Shown here piece after piece: positions 14,737 through 22,021 of a stretch of 40,385 nt of DNA. The position numbers and the translations under genes were made by a program. The number at the start of each line of letters is the position of its first letter. The first letter of the stretch is position 1. The notes beneath the pieces were generated by a model that worked only from the letters and a program-made list of their open reading frames with translations, ran no database searches and was not told the origin of the DNA. Source of the DNA: a virus; the IMG/VR virus record IMGVR_UViG_3300023184_000259, positions 1 to 40,385 of that record; one strand, written 5' to 3'.

Positions 14737-16925
14737 CGACAGCATATACATCACTCTTAGGACTGGCCTTACCCGTTACGGGCGAATTATCAGGGACGTG
14801 GGGTGATACTGTAAACAATAGTATTACCTCTTTGCTTGATTCAGCCATTGCGGGTACTACCACCTTAAGCACTGACGCAGATGTCACTCTGACAACCACC
14901 ACAGGGGCCGCTAACACCGCACGGGAAGCTATCCTGTTGTGTTCGGGTGCAAGGACAGTGTTACGCACAATTACTGCGCCAGCTCAGTCCAAGATTTACA
15001 CCATCATCAACGCAACCACGGGTGGCTTTGCTGTCAAGATCGTGGGTGTTGGCCCGACAACTGGCCTGACCATACCGAACGGTTCAAGTGCTGTTGTTGC
15101 ATGGAACGGCTCTGACTTTATTGAAGTTGGTTCTTCTACTGTTGGTAACTTTACTGTCAATGGAAACCTGACCGTCACTGGAACATCTACGCTGACCGGC
15201 GCAGTTACTGCACAAGGACTCACCGTAGGTAAGGGTGCTGGTGCTGTTGCTACCAACACGGCTTTGGGCGTAAGTGCTTTAGCGGCAAATACAACGGGAA
15301 CCCAAAATACCGCAGTTGGTTACCAAGCTCTTACCGCAACCACCACTACTAACGGCAACATTGGTGTTGGTTATCAAGCTGGCACTAGCAATACTACAGG
15401 AACAGTTACTGCTATTGGTGACCGTGCTCTTTCAGCTAATACAACTGGAGCGTCTAATACGGCTGTTGGTAGTTTGGCGTTAAGAAACAATTTAACTGGG
15501 TCGCAAAATACAGCTTTTGGTGCTGATGCGGGGTCAGCAACTACTGGTGACAATAATACATTTATTGGCAAATCAGCGGGAACTGCAAATACAAGTGGCG
15601 CACAAAATACCGTATTGGGTTCAGTTGCTTTATTTACAAACACCACTGGCTCTAGCAATACAGCCATTGGTGAAGAAGCACTTCGCCTCAACACCACCGC
15701 CTCTAACAACACTGCTGTAGGTTATCAATCTTTATACACAAATACCACTGGAACCGCAAATACCGCTTTGGGTATGCAGACTCTCCAATCAAACACAACA
15801 GGTTCATATAGCACCGCTATTGGTCAGTTGGCCCTACAAAGCAATACAACAGGTTCTAATGTTGCTATTGGTCAAGCAGTAATGCAGTTTAATACTACAG
15901 GTAATGGTAACGTAGCAATTGGTGGCTATGACGGTACAGCAACGCAAACTTTAAAATCAAACACTACTGGAAATGCTAACGTCGCAGTTGGTTTTGGCGC
16001 ATTAACTGCCAACACCACAGCCTCTAGCAACACCGCTGTAGGTTATCAGGCGGGGTATAGCACAACAACCGCCGCAAGCAATTGCTACTTTGGATACCAA
16101 ACTGGCTATACGTTAACCGCATCAAGCGGAGGAAATACTTTTATTGGGCTTCAGGCTGGCTATACTTTTAATAGTGCATCTAATGGTTTTCATGTAATGC
16201 TTGGGTATCTTGCTGGATATGGAGTTACCACAGGTTTATCTAATACATTCCTTGGCGCTAATGCTGGATACGGTGTCACCACAGGTGGGAAGAACGTCAT
16301 CATTGGTGCATATCAAGGTGCTGCCGCACCCATCTCTGCTACTGGTAGCAACTACATTGTGCTGTCTGATGGTGATGGTAATGTCAGACAGACCATAGAC
16401 TCCAGCGGTAATATAACGACTGGTTCTACTAGTGCAACTTTTGCTGGTAGTACGTTTAGATTTAGCATTACAGAAGGTTCAACCTATGCTCCATTCGGAA
16501 TAAATAATAATGCGGCTGGCACAGGTGCAAGTAATGTTGCAATTTTTGCAAGAAATGGAACTTTAACAGGTTCAATTTCAGTAACTGGAACAGCAACTAC
16601 TTATGGAACTTCATCAGATTACCGCTTAAAAGAAGACATCACGCCAATGACAGGCGCACTGGCAAAGGTTGCCCTACTCAAGCCTTGCACATACAAGTGG
16701 AAAACGGATGGCTCTGACGGCCAAGGTTTTATTGCACATGAATTGCAAGCAATTGTTTCTGATTGCGTCACAGGAGAAAAAGATGCTGTGGATGAAAACG
16801 GAAATCCTAAGTACCAAGGCATTGACACCAGCTTCTTGGTCGCCACGCTCACAGCCGCCATCCAAGAACAACAAGCCCTCATCACCGCCCTGACAGCACG
16901 AATCACAGCACTTGAATCCACTTAA
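14733..16925 (+). CDS. tail fibre with YadA-head-like repeats and S74 chaperone domain
   Basis: 730 residues. Residues 1-150 contain an attachment region (LLGLALPVTGELSGTWGDTV, a motif common at the start of phage fibres). Residues ~175-443 carry repeats of about 17 residues such as NTTGSSNTAIGEEALRL, close to the YadA/trimeric-autotransporter head repeat that folds as a left-handed beta-roll. A less regular beta region follows. From residue 628 comes the peptidase S74 intramolecular chaperone: SDYRLK gives Ser628 and Lys633, the spacing of the Ser/Lys pair known from endosialidase. By that precedent the ~103-residue C-terminal part should cut itself off after trimer folding. A final Leu-rich helix (ITALTARITALEST) is the typical coiled-coil end. 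Host-receptor binding is inferred. Confidence 0.92.
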   Translation: MTTAYTSLLGLALPVTGELSGTWGDTVNNSITSLLDSAIAGTTTLSTDADVTLTTTTGAANTAREAILLCSGARTVLRTITAPAQSKIYTIINATTGGFAVKIVGVGPTTGLTIPNGSSAVVAWNGSDFIEVGSSTVGNFTVNGNLTVTGTSTLTGAVTAQGLTVGKGAGAVATNTALGVSALAANTTGTQNTAVGYQALTATTTTNGNIGVGYQAGTSNTTGTVTAIGDRALSANTTGASNTAVGSLALRNNLTGSQNTAFGADAGSATTGDNNTFIGKSAGTANTSGAQNTVLGSVALFTNTTGSSNTAIGEEALRLNTTASNNTAVGYQSLYTNTTGTANTALGMQTLQSNTTGSYSTAIGQLALQSNTTGSNVAIGQAVMQFNTTGNGNVAIGGYDGTATQTLKSNTTGNANVAVGFGALTANTTASSNTAVGYQAGYSTTTAASNCYFGYQTGYTLTASSGGNTFIGLQAGYTFNSASNGFHVMLGYLAGYGVTTGLSNTFLGANAGYGVTTGGKNVIIGAYQGAAAPISATGSNYIVLSDGDGNVRQTIDSSGNITTGSTSATFAGSTFRFSITEGSTYAPFGINNNAAGTGASNVAIFARNGTLTGSISVTGTATTYGTSSDYRLKEDITPMTGALAKVALLKPCTYKWKTDGSDGQGFIAHELQAIVSDCVTGEKDAVDENGNPKYQGIDTSFLVATLTAAIQEQQALITALTARITALEST
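15255..16059 (+). repeat. 51-nt coding repeats (YadA-head-like)
   Basis: About fourteen in-frame units of 17 codons in the tail fibre gene, with consensus NTTGxxNTAxGxxALxx. Some units are shorter or carry insertions (for example the GGYDGTATQTLKS unit), so the period shifts locally. Confidence 0.8.
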
Positions 16926-16943
16926 CCATAAAGGAGCTTAAAA

Positions 16944-17156
16944 ATGGAAAATGAAATCACAGCAGAACAAATTGCACAGCACTACTCTGCCGCAATGGAC
17001 TCAGTCAACTTGATAAACGGCGGTCAGCCCGAAGGCATGACTGATGCTGATTGGGCAGATTGCTTGTCACGCAACAAAGAGCATCTGGTCATCATGCTGG
17101 CTAAGGACTACTGGACAACAGAAGACCTGACACCACTGCGTACAGCATCAGCATAA
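16944..17156 (+). CDS. small acidic protein of unknown function
   Basis: 70 residues, acidic and helical (ITAEQIAQHYSAAMDSVNLI, MTDADWADCLSRNKEHLV), with AAGGAG upstream of the ATG. It lies directly after the tail fibre, the place where fibre assembly helper proteins are often coded, but its sequence gives no direct support for that role. No membrane segment or metal site is present. A hairpin follows its stop. Confidence 0.75.
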   Translation: MENEITAEQIAQHYSAAMDSVNLINGGQPEGMTDADWADCLSRNKEHLVIMLAKDYWTTEDLTPLRTASA

Positions 17157-17164
17157 GGGGTATT

Positions 17165-17188
17165 CACCGCTGCCCCATCTCAGCGGTG
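17165..17188 (+). terminator. perfect 8-bp hairpin, possible weak terminator
   Basis: CACCGCTG (17165-17172) and CAGCGGTG (17181-17188) are exact reverse complements around an 8-base loop, lying between the stop at 17156 and the ATG at 17203. Only a short CTTTGG follows, so termination would be weak. It may instead stabilise or process the mRNA. Confidence 0.5.
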
Positions 17189-17202
17189 CTTTGGAGAAAA
17201 CC

Positions 17203-17370
17203 ATGAACGACAAAAAAATTGAACTCACCCTTGGCCTTGTCAACGCCGTCATGCAGTATCTGGGTACACGCCCTTATGCTGAAGTAGCAGACATGATTCA
17301 AGCCATTCGGGAGCAAGCCATCCCCCAAGTGCCAATGCCTGAAACCAAAGCTGAAGAAGCTGCGGAGTAA
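17203..17370 (+). CDS. 55-residue small phage protein
   Basis: A short gene with GGAG at 17193-17196 and an ATG at 17203. The product is helical: NDKKIELTLGLVNAVMQYLG, then PYAEVADMIQAIREQA and a Pro/Glu-rich end. The pattern (IELTL..VN.V...LG..PY..V..LI..I..QA.PQ) is one I recognise from small proteins encoded near tail fibres in aquatic phages. Its function is unknown. Its last codons (GCGGAG TAA) contain the likely ribosome site of the next gene. Confidence 0.7.
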   Translation: MNDKKIELTLGLVNAVMQYLGTRPYAEVADMIQAIREQAIPQVPMPETKAEEAAE

Positions 17371-17372
17371 TC

Positions 17373-18059
17373 ATTGATCCCATCAGTCTTCTTTTCGCCG
17401 CCAACGCCTGTGTCGCTGCTATCAAGCAGGGATGCAAGCTATATAAAGATGCCAAAACGTCTTTTGTGGAGGTCAAGAAGACTGTTGATGAGATTGTCTC
17501 TGATGCAAAGCAGGTTCGCAGTTTTTGGCAAAAGCTCTTCGGAACAGACCCCGAACCAGCCAGCCCCAAGCCTGTGGCGAAAAAGAGGGAGAAGTTCGTT
17601 GCCGTTGACGAAACCCAAGTCATGGCAGACATCGTTGGGCAGCTTACAAAGCTGTTCAAGCTTGAAGAGCAGCTAGCAACGCACATCCGGGAGGAAGAAG
17701 AAAAGTCCAAAAACGTTTATGACCCCGATGCCAACTTGATGGAATCTGCGCTGCAACGAGTGATGGCGCAGCAGCAGATGGCAGAACTGATTGTGACGGT
17801 CAGAGAGACGATGGTGTACCAATCCCCGCCTGAGATGGGTGCGTTGTACAGCAAAGTGTTTGAGATGCGGGAAGTCATTCAGGAAGAACAGGAGCAAGCA
17901 AGGCTGAAACAAGAAGCGCAGCAGAGGTACAAGCTATGGCAACGGCGGGAAAAGCAAAGAAGCTTCCAAGCAAAGTCAGCGTACCTAGTAGCGACTACTA
18001 TATTCCTCCTGTATCTTTGGGCGTGGCTCCTGCTGCTGAATCGGTGGGAGAAGACATAG
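17373..18059 (+). CDS. coiled-coil, C-terminally membrane-anchored protein; probable AUU start
   Basis: 228 residues if started at ATT 17373. The frame is open upstream only to 17355, and no ATG/GTG/TTG occurs before GTG 17466, which has no Shine-Dalgarno site and would cut off 31 coherent residues (IDPISLLFAANACVAAIKQG, then CKLYKDAKTSF). GGAG at 17364-17367 stands 5 bases before the ATT, ideal spacing, and phage proteins of this type commonly begin MIDPI. A long helical middle (EEQLATHIREEEEKSKNV, EVIQEEQEQARLKQEAQQR) leads to a membrane segment at about residues 203-222 (LVATTIFLLYLWAWLLLL). The last 124 bases overlap the next gene. It sits at the head of the lysis module; its function is not known. 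Confidence 0.75.
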   Translation: MDPISLLFAANACVAAIKQGCKLYKDAKTSFVEVKKTVDEIVSDAKQVRSFWQKLFGTDPEPASPKPVAKKREKFVAVDETQVMADIVGQLTKLFKLEEQLATHIREEEEKSKNVYDPDANLMESALQRVMAQQQMAELIVTVRETMVYQSPPEMGALYSKVFEMREVIQEEQEQARLKQEAQQRYKLWQRREKQRSFQAKSAYLVATTIFLLYLWAWLLLLNRWEKT

Positions 18060-18217
18060 TGGGATGGATTGCTGCTTTAGTGTTGGTCGGGCTGATGCTG
18101 CCGCTTCTGGGGCTTTTGTATGTGGACATACTGGAAGCCAAGCATGAGGTTAAGGCGCAGGTAGAGAAGGTAGAGAAACTCAGGCGAGAGCTTGAACAGA
18201 AAGAACGGGAAAAATAA
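17936..18217 (+). CDS. membrane-anchored coiled-coil protein, candidate spanin-like lysis protein
   Basis: 93 residues. It begins inside the preceding gene in another frame (124 bases of overlap). A basic N-terminus with SSDYYIPPVSLGV is followed by one membrane segment (residues 42-63, VGWIAALVLVGLMLPLLGLL) and a charged helix (66-93). This N-in, single-pass, periplasmic-coil layout is what inner-membrane spanins look like, and the neighbours are holin and endolysin. No lipobox outer-membrane partner was found, so the role is only suggested. A start downstream of the overlap is possible, but no ATG is available before the membrane segment. It ends in a TAATG overlap with the holin gene. Confidence 0.7.
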   Translation: MATAGKAKKLPSKVSVPSSDYYIPPVSLGVAPAAESVGEDIVGWIAALVLVGLMLPLLGLLYVDILEAKHEVKAQVEKVEKLRRELEQKEREK

Positions 18218-18729
18218 TGTTGCCAATACTTGCATCCCTCCTCGGTAGCCTTGCTGAAAATGGGCTTGGCCTGTTGTCATCTGCCATTCAAGCCAAAGGC
18301 AAAGAAGTCGTTGAAAACACGCTTGGCGTGAAGATTCCAGACAATCCAACGCCGGAAGATGTATCCAAGCTGCGCCAGCTTCAGTTTGACCACGAAGAAA
18401 AACTTCTTGAACTGGGCATAGAAAAAGCCAAGCTGGAGTTGGCTGAAATGGAAATGTTTGCCAAGGCTGCGCAAAGTGATGCGGATAACGTCACAGACCG
18501 CTGGCAAGCCGACATGAGCAGCGATAGCTGGCTGTCCAAGAACATCCGCCCTATGTCTCTGATTGCCATCTTCTGCGGGTACTTTCTGTTTGCCATGATG
18601 TCGGCGTTTGGTTTAAATGCCAATGAGTCCTACGTTTCCTTGCTTGGACAGTGGGGAATGCTTATCATGGGCGCATACTTCGGTGGCAGAACCATCGAAA
18701 AGCTGGCTGAACTGAAAGGCAAAAAATGA
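18217..18729 (+). CDS. holin (GTA 3TM-type family)
   Basis: 170 residues. The N-terminal amphipathic/hydrophobic stretch (LPILASLLGSLAENGLGLL) is followed by a charged helical linker (residues ~45-105) and two clear membrane segments, SLIAIFCGYFLFAMMSAFG and YVSLLGQWGMLIMGAYFGG. The DSWLSKNIRPMSLI motif before the first segment and GAYFGGRTIEKL after the last are the hallmark of the 3TM holin family found in gene transfer agents and many phages. Holins form the inner-membrane lesion that starts lysis. The endolysin lies two genes downstream. It overlaps the next ATG by 4 bases. Confidence 0.85.
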   Translation: MLPILASLLGSLAENGLGLLSSAIQAKGKEVVENTLGVKIPDNPTPEDVSKLRQLQFDHEEKLLELGIEKAKLELAEMEMFAKAAQSDADNVTDRWQADMSSDSWLSKNIRPMSLIAIFCGYFLFAMMSAFGLNANESYVSLLGQWGMLIMGAYFGGRTIEKLAELKGKK

Positions 18730-18947
18730 AGGCAAAACTAACTTTTTTTGTAACGCTGATGGTCAGCTTCACTTTGTGCGTTGTCATCATCAGCATGGTT
18801 GGCGTTTTAATGATGGGCTTGTTTGACGAAAAAGTGGACAACGCTGAAATCTTCAAACTGATTAGCCCGGCATTTCAAACCATTGTGGGCGGGTTTATTG
18901 GGTTGTTGGCTGGCGTGAAACTGTCCCATGATGAGGAAGAAAAATGA
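18726..18947 (+). CDS. small two-span membrane protein, possible second holin or antiholin
   Basis: 73 residues with two membrane segments, residues ~6-32 (TFFVTLMVSFTLCVVIISMV) and ~45-65 (ISPAFQTIVGGFIGLLAG), and a short acidic cytoplasmic tail (DEEEK). It lies between the 3TM holin and the endolysin, with ATGA overlaps on both sides. Size and topology fit a class II-like holin or antiholin, but no diagnostic motif is present. Confidence 0.75.
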   Translation: MKAKLTFFVTLMVSFTLCVVIISMVGVLMMGLFDEKVDNAEIFKLISPAFQTIVGGFIGLLAGVKLSHDEEEK

Positions 18948-19285
18948 GCTTAAGCACTGAACAAGCCGCATTCCTGCTGGATGCTTGCAAACTCATCACC
19001 TATGCCACGGAGCAAGGTTTTGTGGTCACAGGCGGGGAACTTGCCCGTACACCTGAGCAGCAAGCCATCTACTTCAAGACAGGTCGTTCTAAGACTATGA
19101 AGTCCATTCACCTCAAACGATGCGCCATAGACTTGAACTTCTTCAAGGATGGGAAGATAATCTGGGACAAGGCGACCATTGCACCGCTGGGCGCATACTG
19201 GGAGTCATTGAACATCAAAAACCGCTGGGGCGGGAACTTCTCCAATCTTGTGGACTGCCCTCACTTTGAACGCAACGTGGGTTAA
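18944..19285 (+). CDS. endolysin, M15-type peptidase (probable L-Ala-D-Glu/carboxypeptidase-like)
   Basis: 113 residues, the size of a minimal single-domain M15 phage lysin. Zinc-binding and catalytic residues are visible: H56 and D63 in SIHLKRCAIDLNFF, and D104-x-x-H107 in DCPHFE, preceded by the usual WGGNF. These enzymes cut peptide stems of peptidoglycan. The substrate bond (L-Ala-D-Glu as in T5 lysin, or D-Ala-D-Ala) cannot be fixed from sequence. No signal peptide or cell-wall-binding domain is present, so export through the holin lesion is expected. The N-terminal TEQAAFLLDACKLITYATEQ helix and the ELARTPEQQA loop also match the family. Confidence 0.9.
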   Translation: MSLSTEQAAFLLDACKLITYATEQGFVVTGGELARTPEQQAIYFKTGRSKTMKSIHLKRCAIDLNFFKDGKIIWDKATIAPLGAYWESLNIKNRWGGNFSNLVDCPHFERNVG

Positions 19286-19287
19286 AA

Positions 19288-21393
19288 ATGCCGCTCAAAA
19301 AACTATCACTCCGGCCTGGTGTAAACAGGGAGAACACCCGCTATACCAATGAGAACGGGTGGTATGAGTCCGAGAAGGTTCGGTTCCGCCAGGGTACACC
19401 AGAGAAGATTGGCGGCTGGCAGCGGTTCAGCTCATCCACCTTTGTGGGAGCCTGTCGCTCCTTATGGAATTGGGTTACTTTAGGCTATTTAAACTTAATT
19501 GGCGTTGGCACAAACCTAAAGTTTTACATTGAGAGCGGTGGCGTCTATAACGATATCACTCCTTTGCGGGCCACTGTTGCACTGGGCGCCAGCCCATTTT
19601 CCACTCAAATCAACTCTACCACTGTTACAGTCACTGACGCTGCCGGAGGATTTTTGACCGGCGACTTTGTTACATTTTCTAATGCATCAACTGTTGCCGG
19701 ACTTGATCTAAATGGAGAGTATCAACTAACACTTGTCAGCTTAACAACCTACACAATAACCGCGTCTAGTCAAGCAAGTGCAACAACAACCGGCGGAGGA
19801 TCAGGTGTTTTGGCCGCCTATCAGATTCATGTGGGTGCCGAGTATGCCGTGCCCCTATCTGGCTGGGGAGCTGGCGCTTGGGGCTCTGGTACTTGGGGTA
19901 TAGGTACAACAACGGCCAATCCATTACGGCTATGGAGCCAATACAACTTTGGCGAAGATTTGGTATTTGGCTACCAAGGCGGCCCTATTTATTATTGGAA
20001 TGCTACATATGGAGTGGTTCCCACCACAATGACTGTAACAATAGCCAGTCCGGGTGTTCTTACCCTGGGCATAAACCCAACCAATGGTGATGCGGTTGTC
20101 TTCCAAACCACTGGTACTTTACCAACCGGAATCACTGCCGGCACGGTCTATTACGTTATCAATGCCAGTGGAACAACCTGCAACATCTCAGCTACATATG
20201 GTGGTGTTGCTATCAACACTTCTGTCACGCAGTCTGGTGTTCACAAGCTAACGGTACGCGGTATACCTTTGACCAGCTTAGGCGGTGCCAACGGGGTTCC
20301 TATCATTCAGAATCTAGTGTTTGTTTCAGACGCCAGCCGGTTTGTATTTGCTTTTGGGTGTAATGCCTATGGGTCAACTGTGCAAGACCCTATGCTAATC
20401 CGCTGGTCTGATCAAGAGTCTTTGACAGACTGGGTATCTTCAGCAACAAACCAAGCCGGTGATCTGCGCTTGTCTCACGGCTCTAAGATCGTCACGGCCA
20501 TGCAGTCTCGGCAAGAAATTTTGGTTTGGACGGATGCAAGCTTGTACTCCTTGCAGTATGTTGGCGCGCCATTGGTTTGGTCTTCTCAATTGGTAGGTGA
20601 CAACATTTCAATTGCCGGCCAGAATGCCGTGGCTTATGCAAACGGCGTGTCTTACTGGATGGGCGTGGACAAGTTCTACAAGTACGATGGCCGCACTCAA
20701 ACACTGAATTGTGATCTCAGAAAGTTCATTTACGGCGATATTAACCTTTTGCAAAAGGATCAGTTCTTTGCCAGCACCAATGAAGGATTCAACGAGATTT
20801 GGTTTTTCTACTGCTCAAGCGGCTCAAACACAATTGACCAATATGCCGTGTATAACTACTTTGAAAATGAAGGCAAAGGAGCCTGGTACTACGGCACCAT
20901 GGTTCGCACGGCTTGGATTGATAGCGGCCTAAGAGACTATCCAGTGGCCGCTACATACGATGGATCGACTGGCAACTTAGTGAACCATGAGTATGGCGTG
21001 GATGACAACTCCACAGGAACCACATTGCCAATTGAGGCTTACATCATCTCTGCCGAGTTTGACTTGGATGATGGAAATAACTTCTCATTCATTTGGCGAG
21101 TTCTACCCGACATCAGTTTTGCCGGATCAGAAGCCGCATCTCCAACGGCAACCATGTACTTATTGCCAATGCAGAACTCCGGCTCAGGATATAACAGCCC
21201 GGCATCTGTAGGAGGCATTAGCAGCGCCGCAATTACCCGTACTGCCATATTGCCGATTGAGGAATTTACCGGTCAGATCAATACCAGGGTGCGTGGGCGC
21301 CAGATGGCCATGAAGATAGAGTCAACAGCAATTGGCGTCCAGTGGCAGCTTGGCTCTCCGCGACTGGATATTCGCTCGGATGGAAGACGCTAA
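19288..21393 (+). CDS. tail hub / stabilisation protein (P22 gp10-like role)
   Basis: 701 residues, beta-rich. The opening LRPGVNRENTRYTNENGWYE followed by KVRFRQGTPEKIGGW is a strong signature of proteins annotated as phage stabilisation or tail-hub proteins in podovirus-like phages. Two Thr/Ser/Gly-rich beta insertions are visible: residues ~100-190 (TVTVTDAAGGFLTGDFVTF, LDLNGEYQLTLVSLTTYTI) and ~248-325 (GDAVVFQTTGTLPTGITAG, GVAINTSVTQSG). The rest (~330-620) has a repeated Trp/Tyr-rich blade-like pattern (RWSDQESLTDWV, YWMGVDKFYKYDGRTQ) suggesting a propeller. It likely plugs the tail tip below the adaptors. It overlaps the next gene by one base. Confidence 0.8.
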   Translation: MPLKKLSLRPGVNRENTRYTNENGWYESEKVRFRQGTPEKIGGWQRFSSSTFVGACRSLWNWVTLGYLNLIGVGTNLKFYIESGGVYNDITPLRATVALGASPFSTQINSTTVTVTDAAGGFLTGDFVTFSNASTVAGLDLNGEYQLTLVSLTTYTITASSQASATTTGGGSGVLAAYQIHVGAEYAVPLSGWGAGAWGSGTWGIGTTTANPLRLWSQYNFGEDLVFGYQGGPIYYWNATYGVVPTTMTVTIASPGVLTLGINPTNGDAVVFQTTGTLPTGITAGTVYYVINASGTTCNISATYGGVAINTSVTQSGVHKLTVRGIPLTSLGGANGVPIIQNLVFVSDASRFVFAFGCNAYGSTVQDPMLIRWSDQESLTDWVSSATNQAGDLRLSHGSKIVTAMQSRQEILVWTDASLYSLQYVGAPLVWSSQLVGDNISIAGQNAVAYANGVSYWMGVDKFYKYDGRTQTLNCDLRKFIYGDINLLQKDQFFASTNEGFNEIWFFYCSSGSNTIDQYAVYNYFENEGKGAWYYGTMVRTAWIDSGLRDYPVAATYDGSTGNLVNHEYGVDDNSTGTTLPIEAYIISAEFDLDDGNNFSFIWRVLPDISFAGSEAASPTATMYLLPMQNSGSGYNSPASVGGISSAAITRTAILPIEEFTGQINTRVRGRQMAMKIESTAIGVQWQLGSPRLDIRSDGRR

Positions 21394-21743
21394 TGACTTT
21401 GATTGTTACTACAACATCAGAGCTTCAACGCATTGCCCCGCCTGCATTGCCGCAAGCCTCAGAGGAATACAGCCGACCCTATCAGGATCAACTAAACAAC
21501 GTGATTCGTCTGTATTTAAACAGGATTAACACCTTAGTTGGCCAGATTCAAGCGGATAAAACAATATTTCCTGCCCTTACTGTTTACACCGTAGCCACCC
21601 TACCAAGTGCCGCCACTTCAGGAGCTGGCGCTAGGTCATTTGTGTCTGATGCTCTAGCTCCGGTGTTTGGATCAACCGTAGTAACTGGCGGCGCGGTAAA
21701 AACACCCGTATATTCAGATGGAACAAATTGGAAAGTAGGATGA
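21393..21743 (+). CDS. small tail-associated protein
   Basis: 116 residues from the ATG overlapping the hub stop (TAATG); an upstream in-frame start lies within the hub gene. The N-terminal half is helical (SEEYSRPYQDQLNNVIRLYL, RINTLVGQI) and resembles a trimerising stem. The C-terminal half (TVATLPSAATSGAGARSFVS, then YSDGTNWKVG) matches the small beta motif often found at the end of phage fibre and head-fibre proteins. It ends with an ATGA overlap into the acyl carrier protein gene. Its role is inferred as a minor tail or fibre protein. Confidence 0.75.
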   Translation: MTLIVTTTSELQRIAPPALPQASEEYSRPYQDQLNNVIRLYLNRINTLVGQIQADKTIFPALTVYTVATLPSAATSGAGARSFVSDALAPVFGSTVVTGGAVKTPVYSDGTNWKVG

Positions 21744-22021
21744 ACTTTATAGAACTCCTAAACAAAGTTGGTAGAGTCGCCCGCCCGGCTCACCATGAGT
21801 TTGTGCCCATCGAATCCATGGAGGAACGGTTTGAAGAATCCTGCTTTGACTCCCTGGATATGCTGATGATTGGCATGTACATGGCTGAAATCTATGACAT
21901 CGACGATGAGATAGCCAAAGAGCTGAACCCTGAGACAGTCCAGGAAATGTATGACCTGGTTCAGCTGCACAAAAAGCGCGATCCTGAATCTATGGAATGG
22001 GCAATGGAGCTCATTAAATGA
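21740..22021 (+). CDS. acyl carrier protein (phage-encoded)
   Basis: 93 residues from ATG 21740, which overlaps the previous stop (ATGA). D37-S38-L39-D40 is the exact phosphopantetheine attachment motif of acyl carrier proteins (E. coli DSLD, Ser36). From that Ser onward the sequence aligns without gaps to E. coli AcpP: the helix II pattern M-x-x-E-x-x-Y/F, the acidic DDEIAKEL segment and the T-V-Q at 66-68 (E. coli 64-66). Helix II and III acidity, the surface that enzymes recognise, is kept. The N-terminal helix is longer and more basic (NKVGRVARPAHHEF) than usual. The next gene, in a 4-base overlap, is a ketosynthase, its natural partner. Holo-form conversion would need a host phosphopantetheinyl transferase, as none is seen here. 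Confidence 0.88.
   Translation: MNFIELLNKVGRVARPAHHEFVPIESMEERFEESCFDSLDMLMIGMYMAEIYDIDDEIAKELNPETVQEMYDLVQLHKKRDPESMEWAMELIK

Noticed and set aside
15255-16059. Regularly spaced ~51-base repeats considered as a CRISPR-like array
   Set aside because: The repeats are in-frame, imperfect and encode a clear adhesin-type protein repeat; there are no unique spacers.
17374-17676. 100-codon frame starting at TTG one base after the proposed ATT start
   Set aside because: Its product is Ser/Arg/Pro-rich without structure, while the ATT frame gives a coherent helical protein that continues to the membrane anchor.
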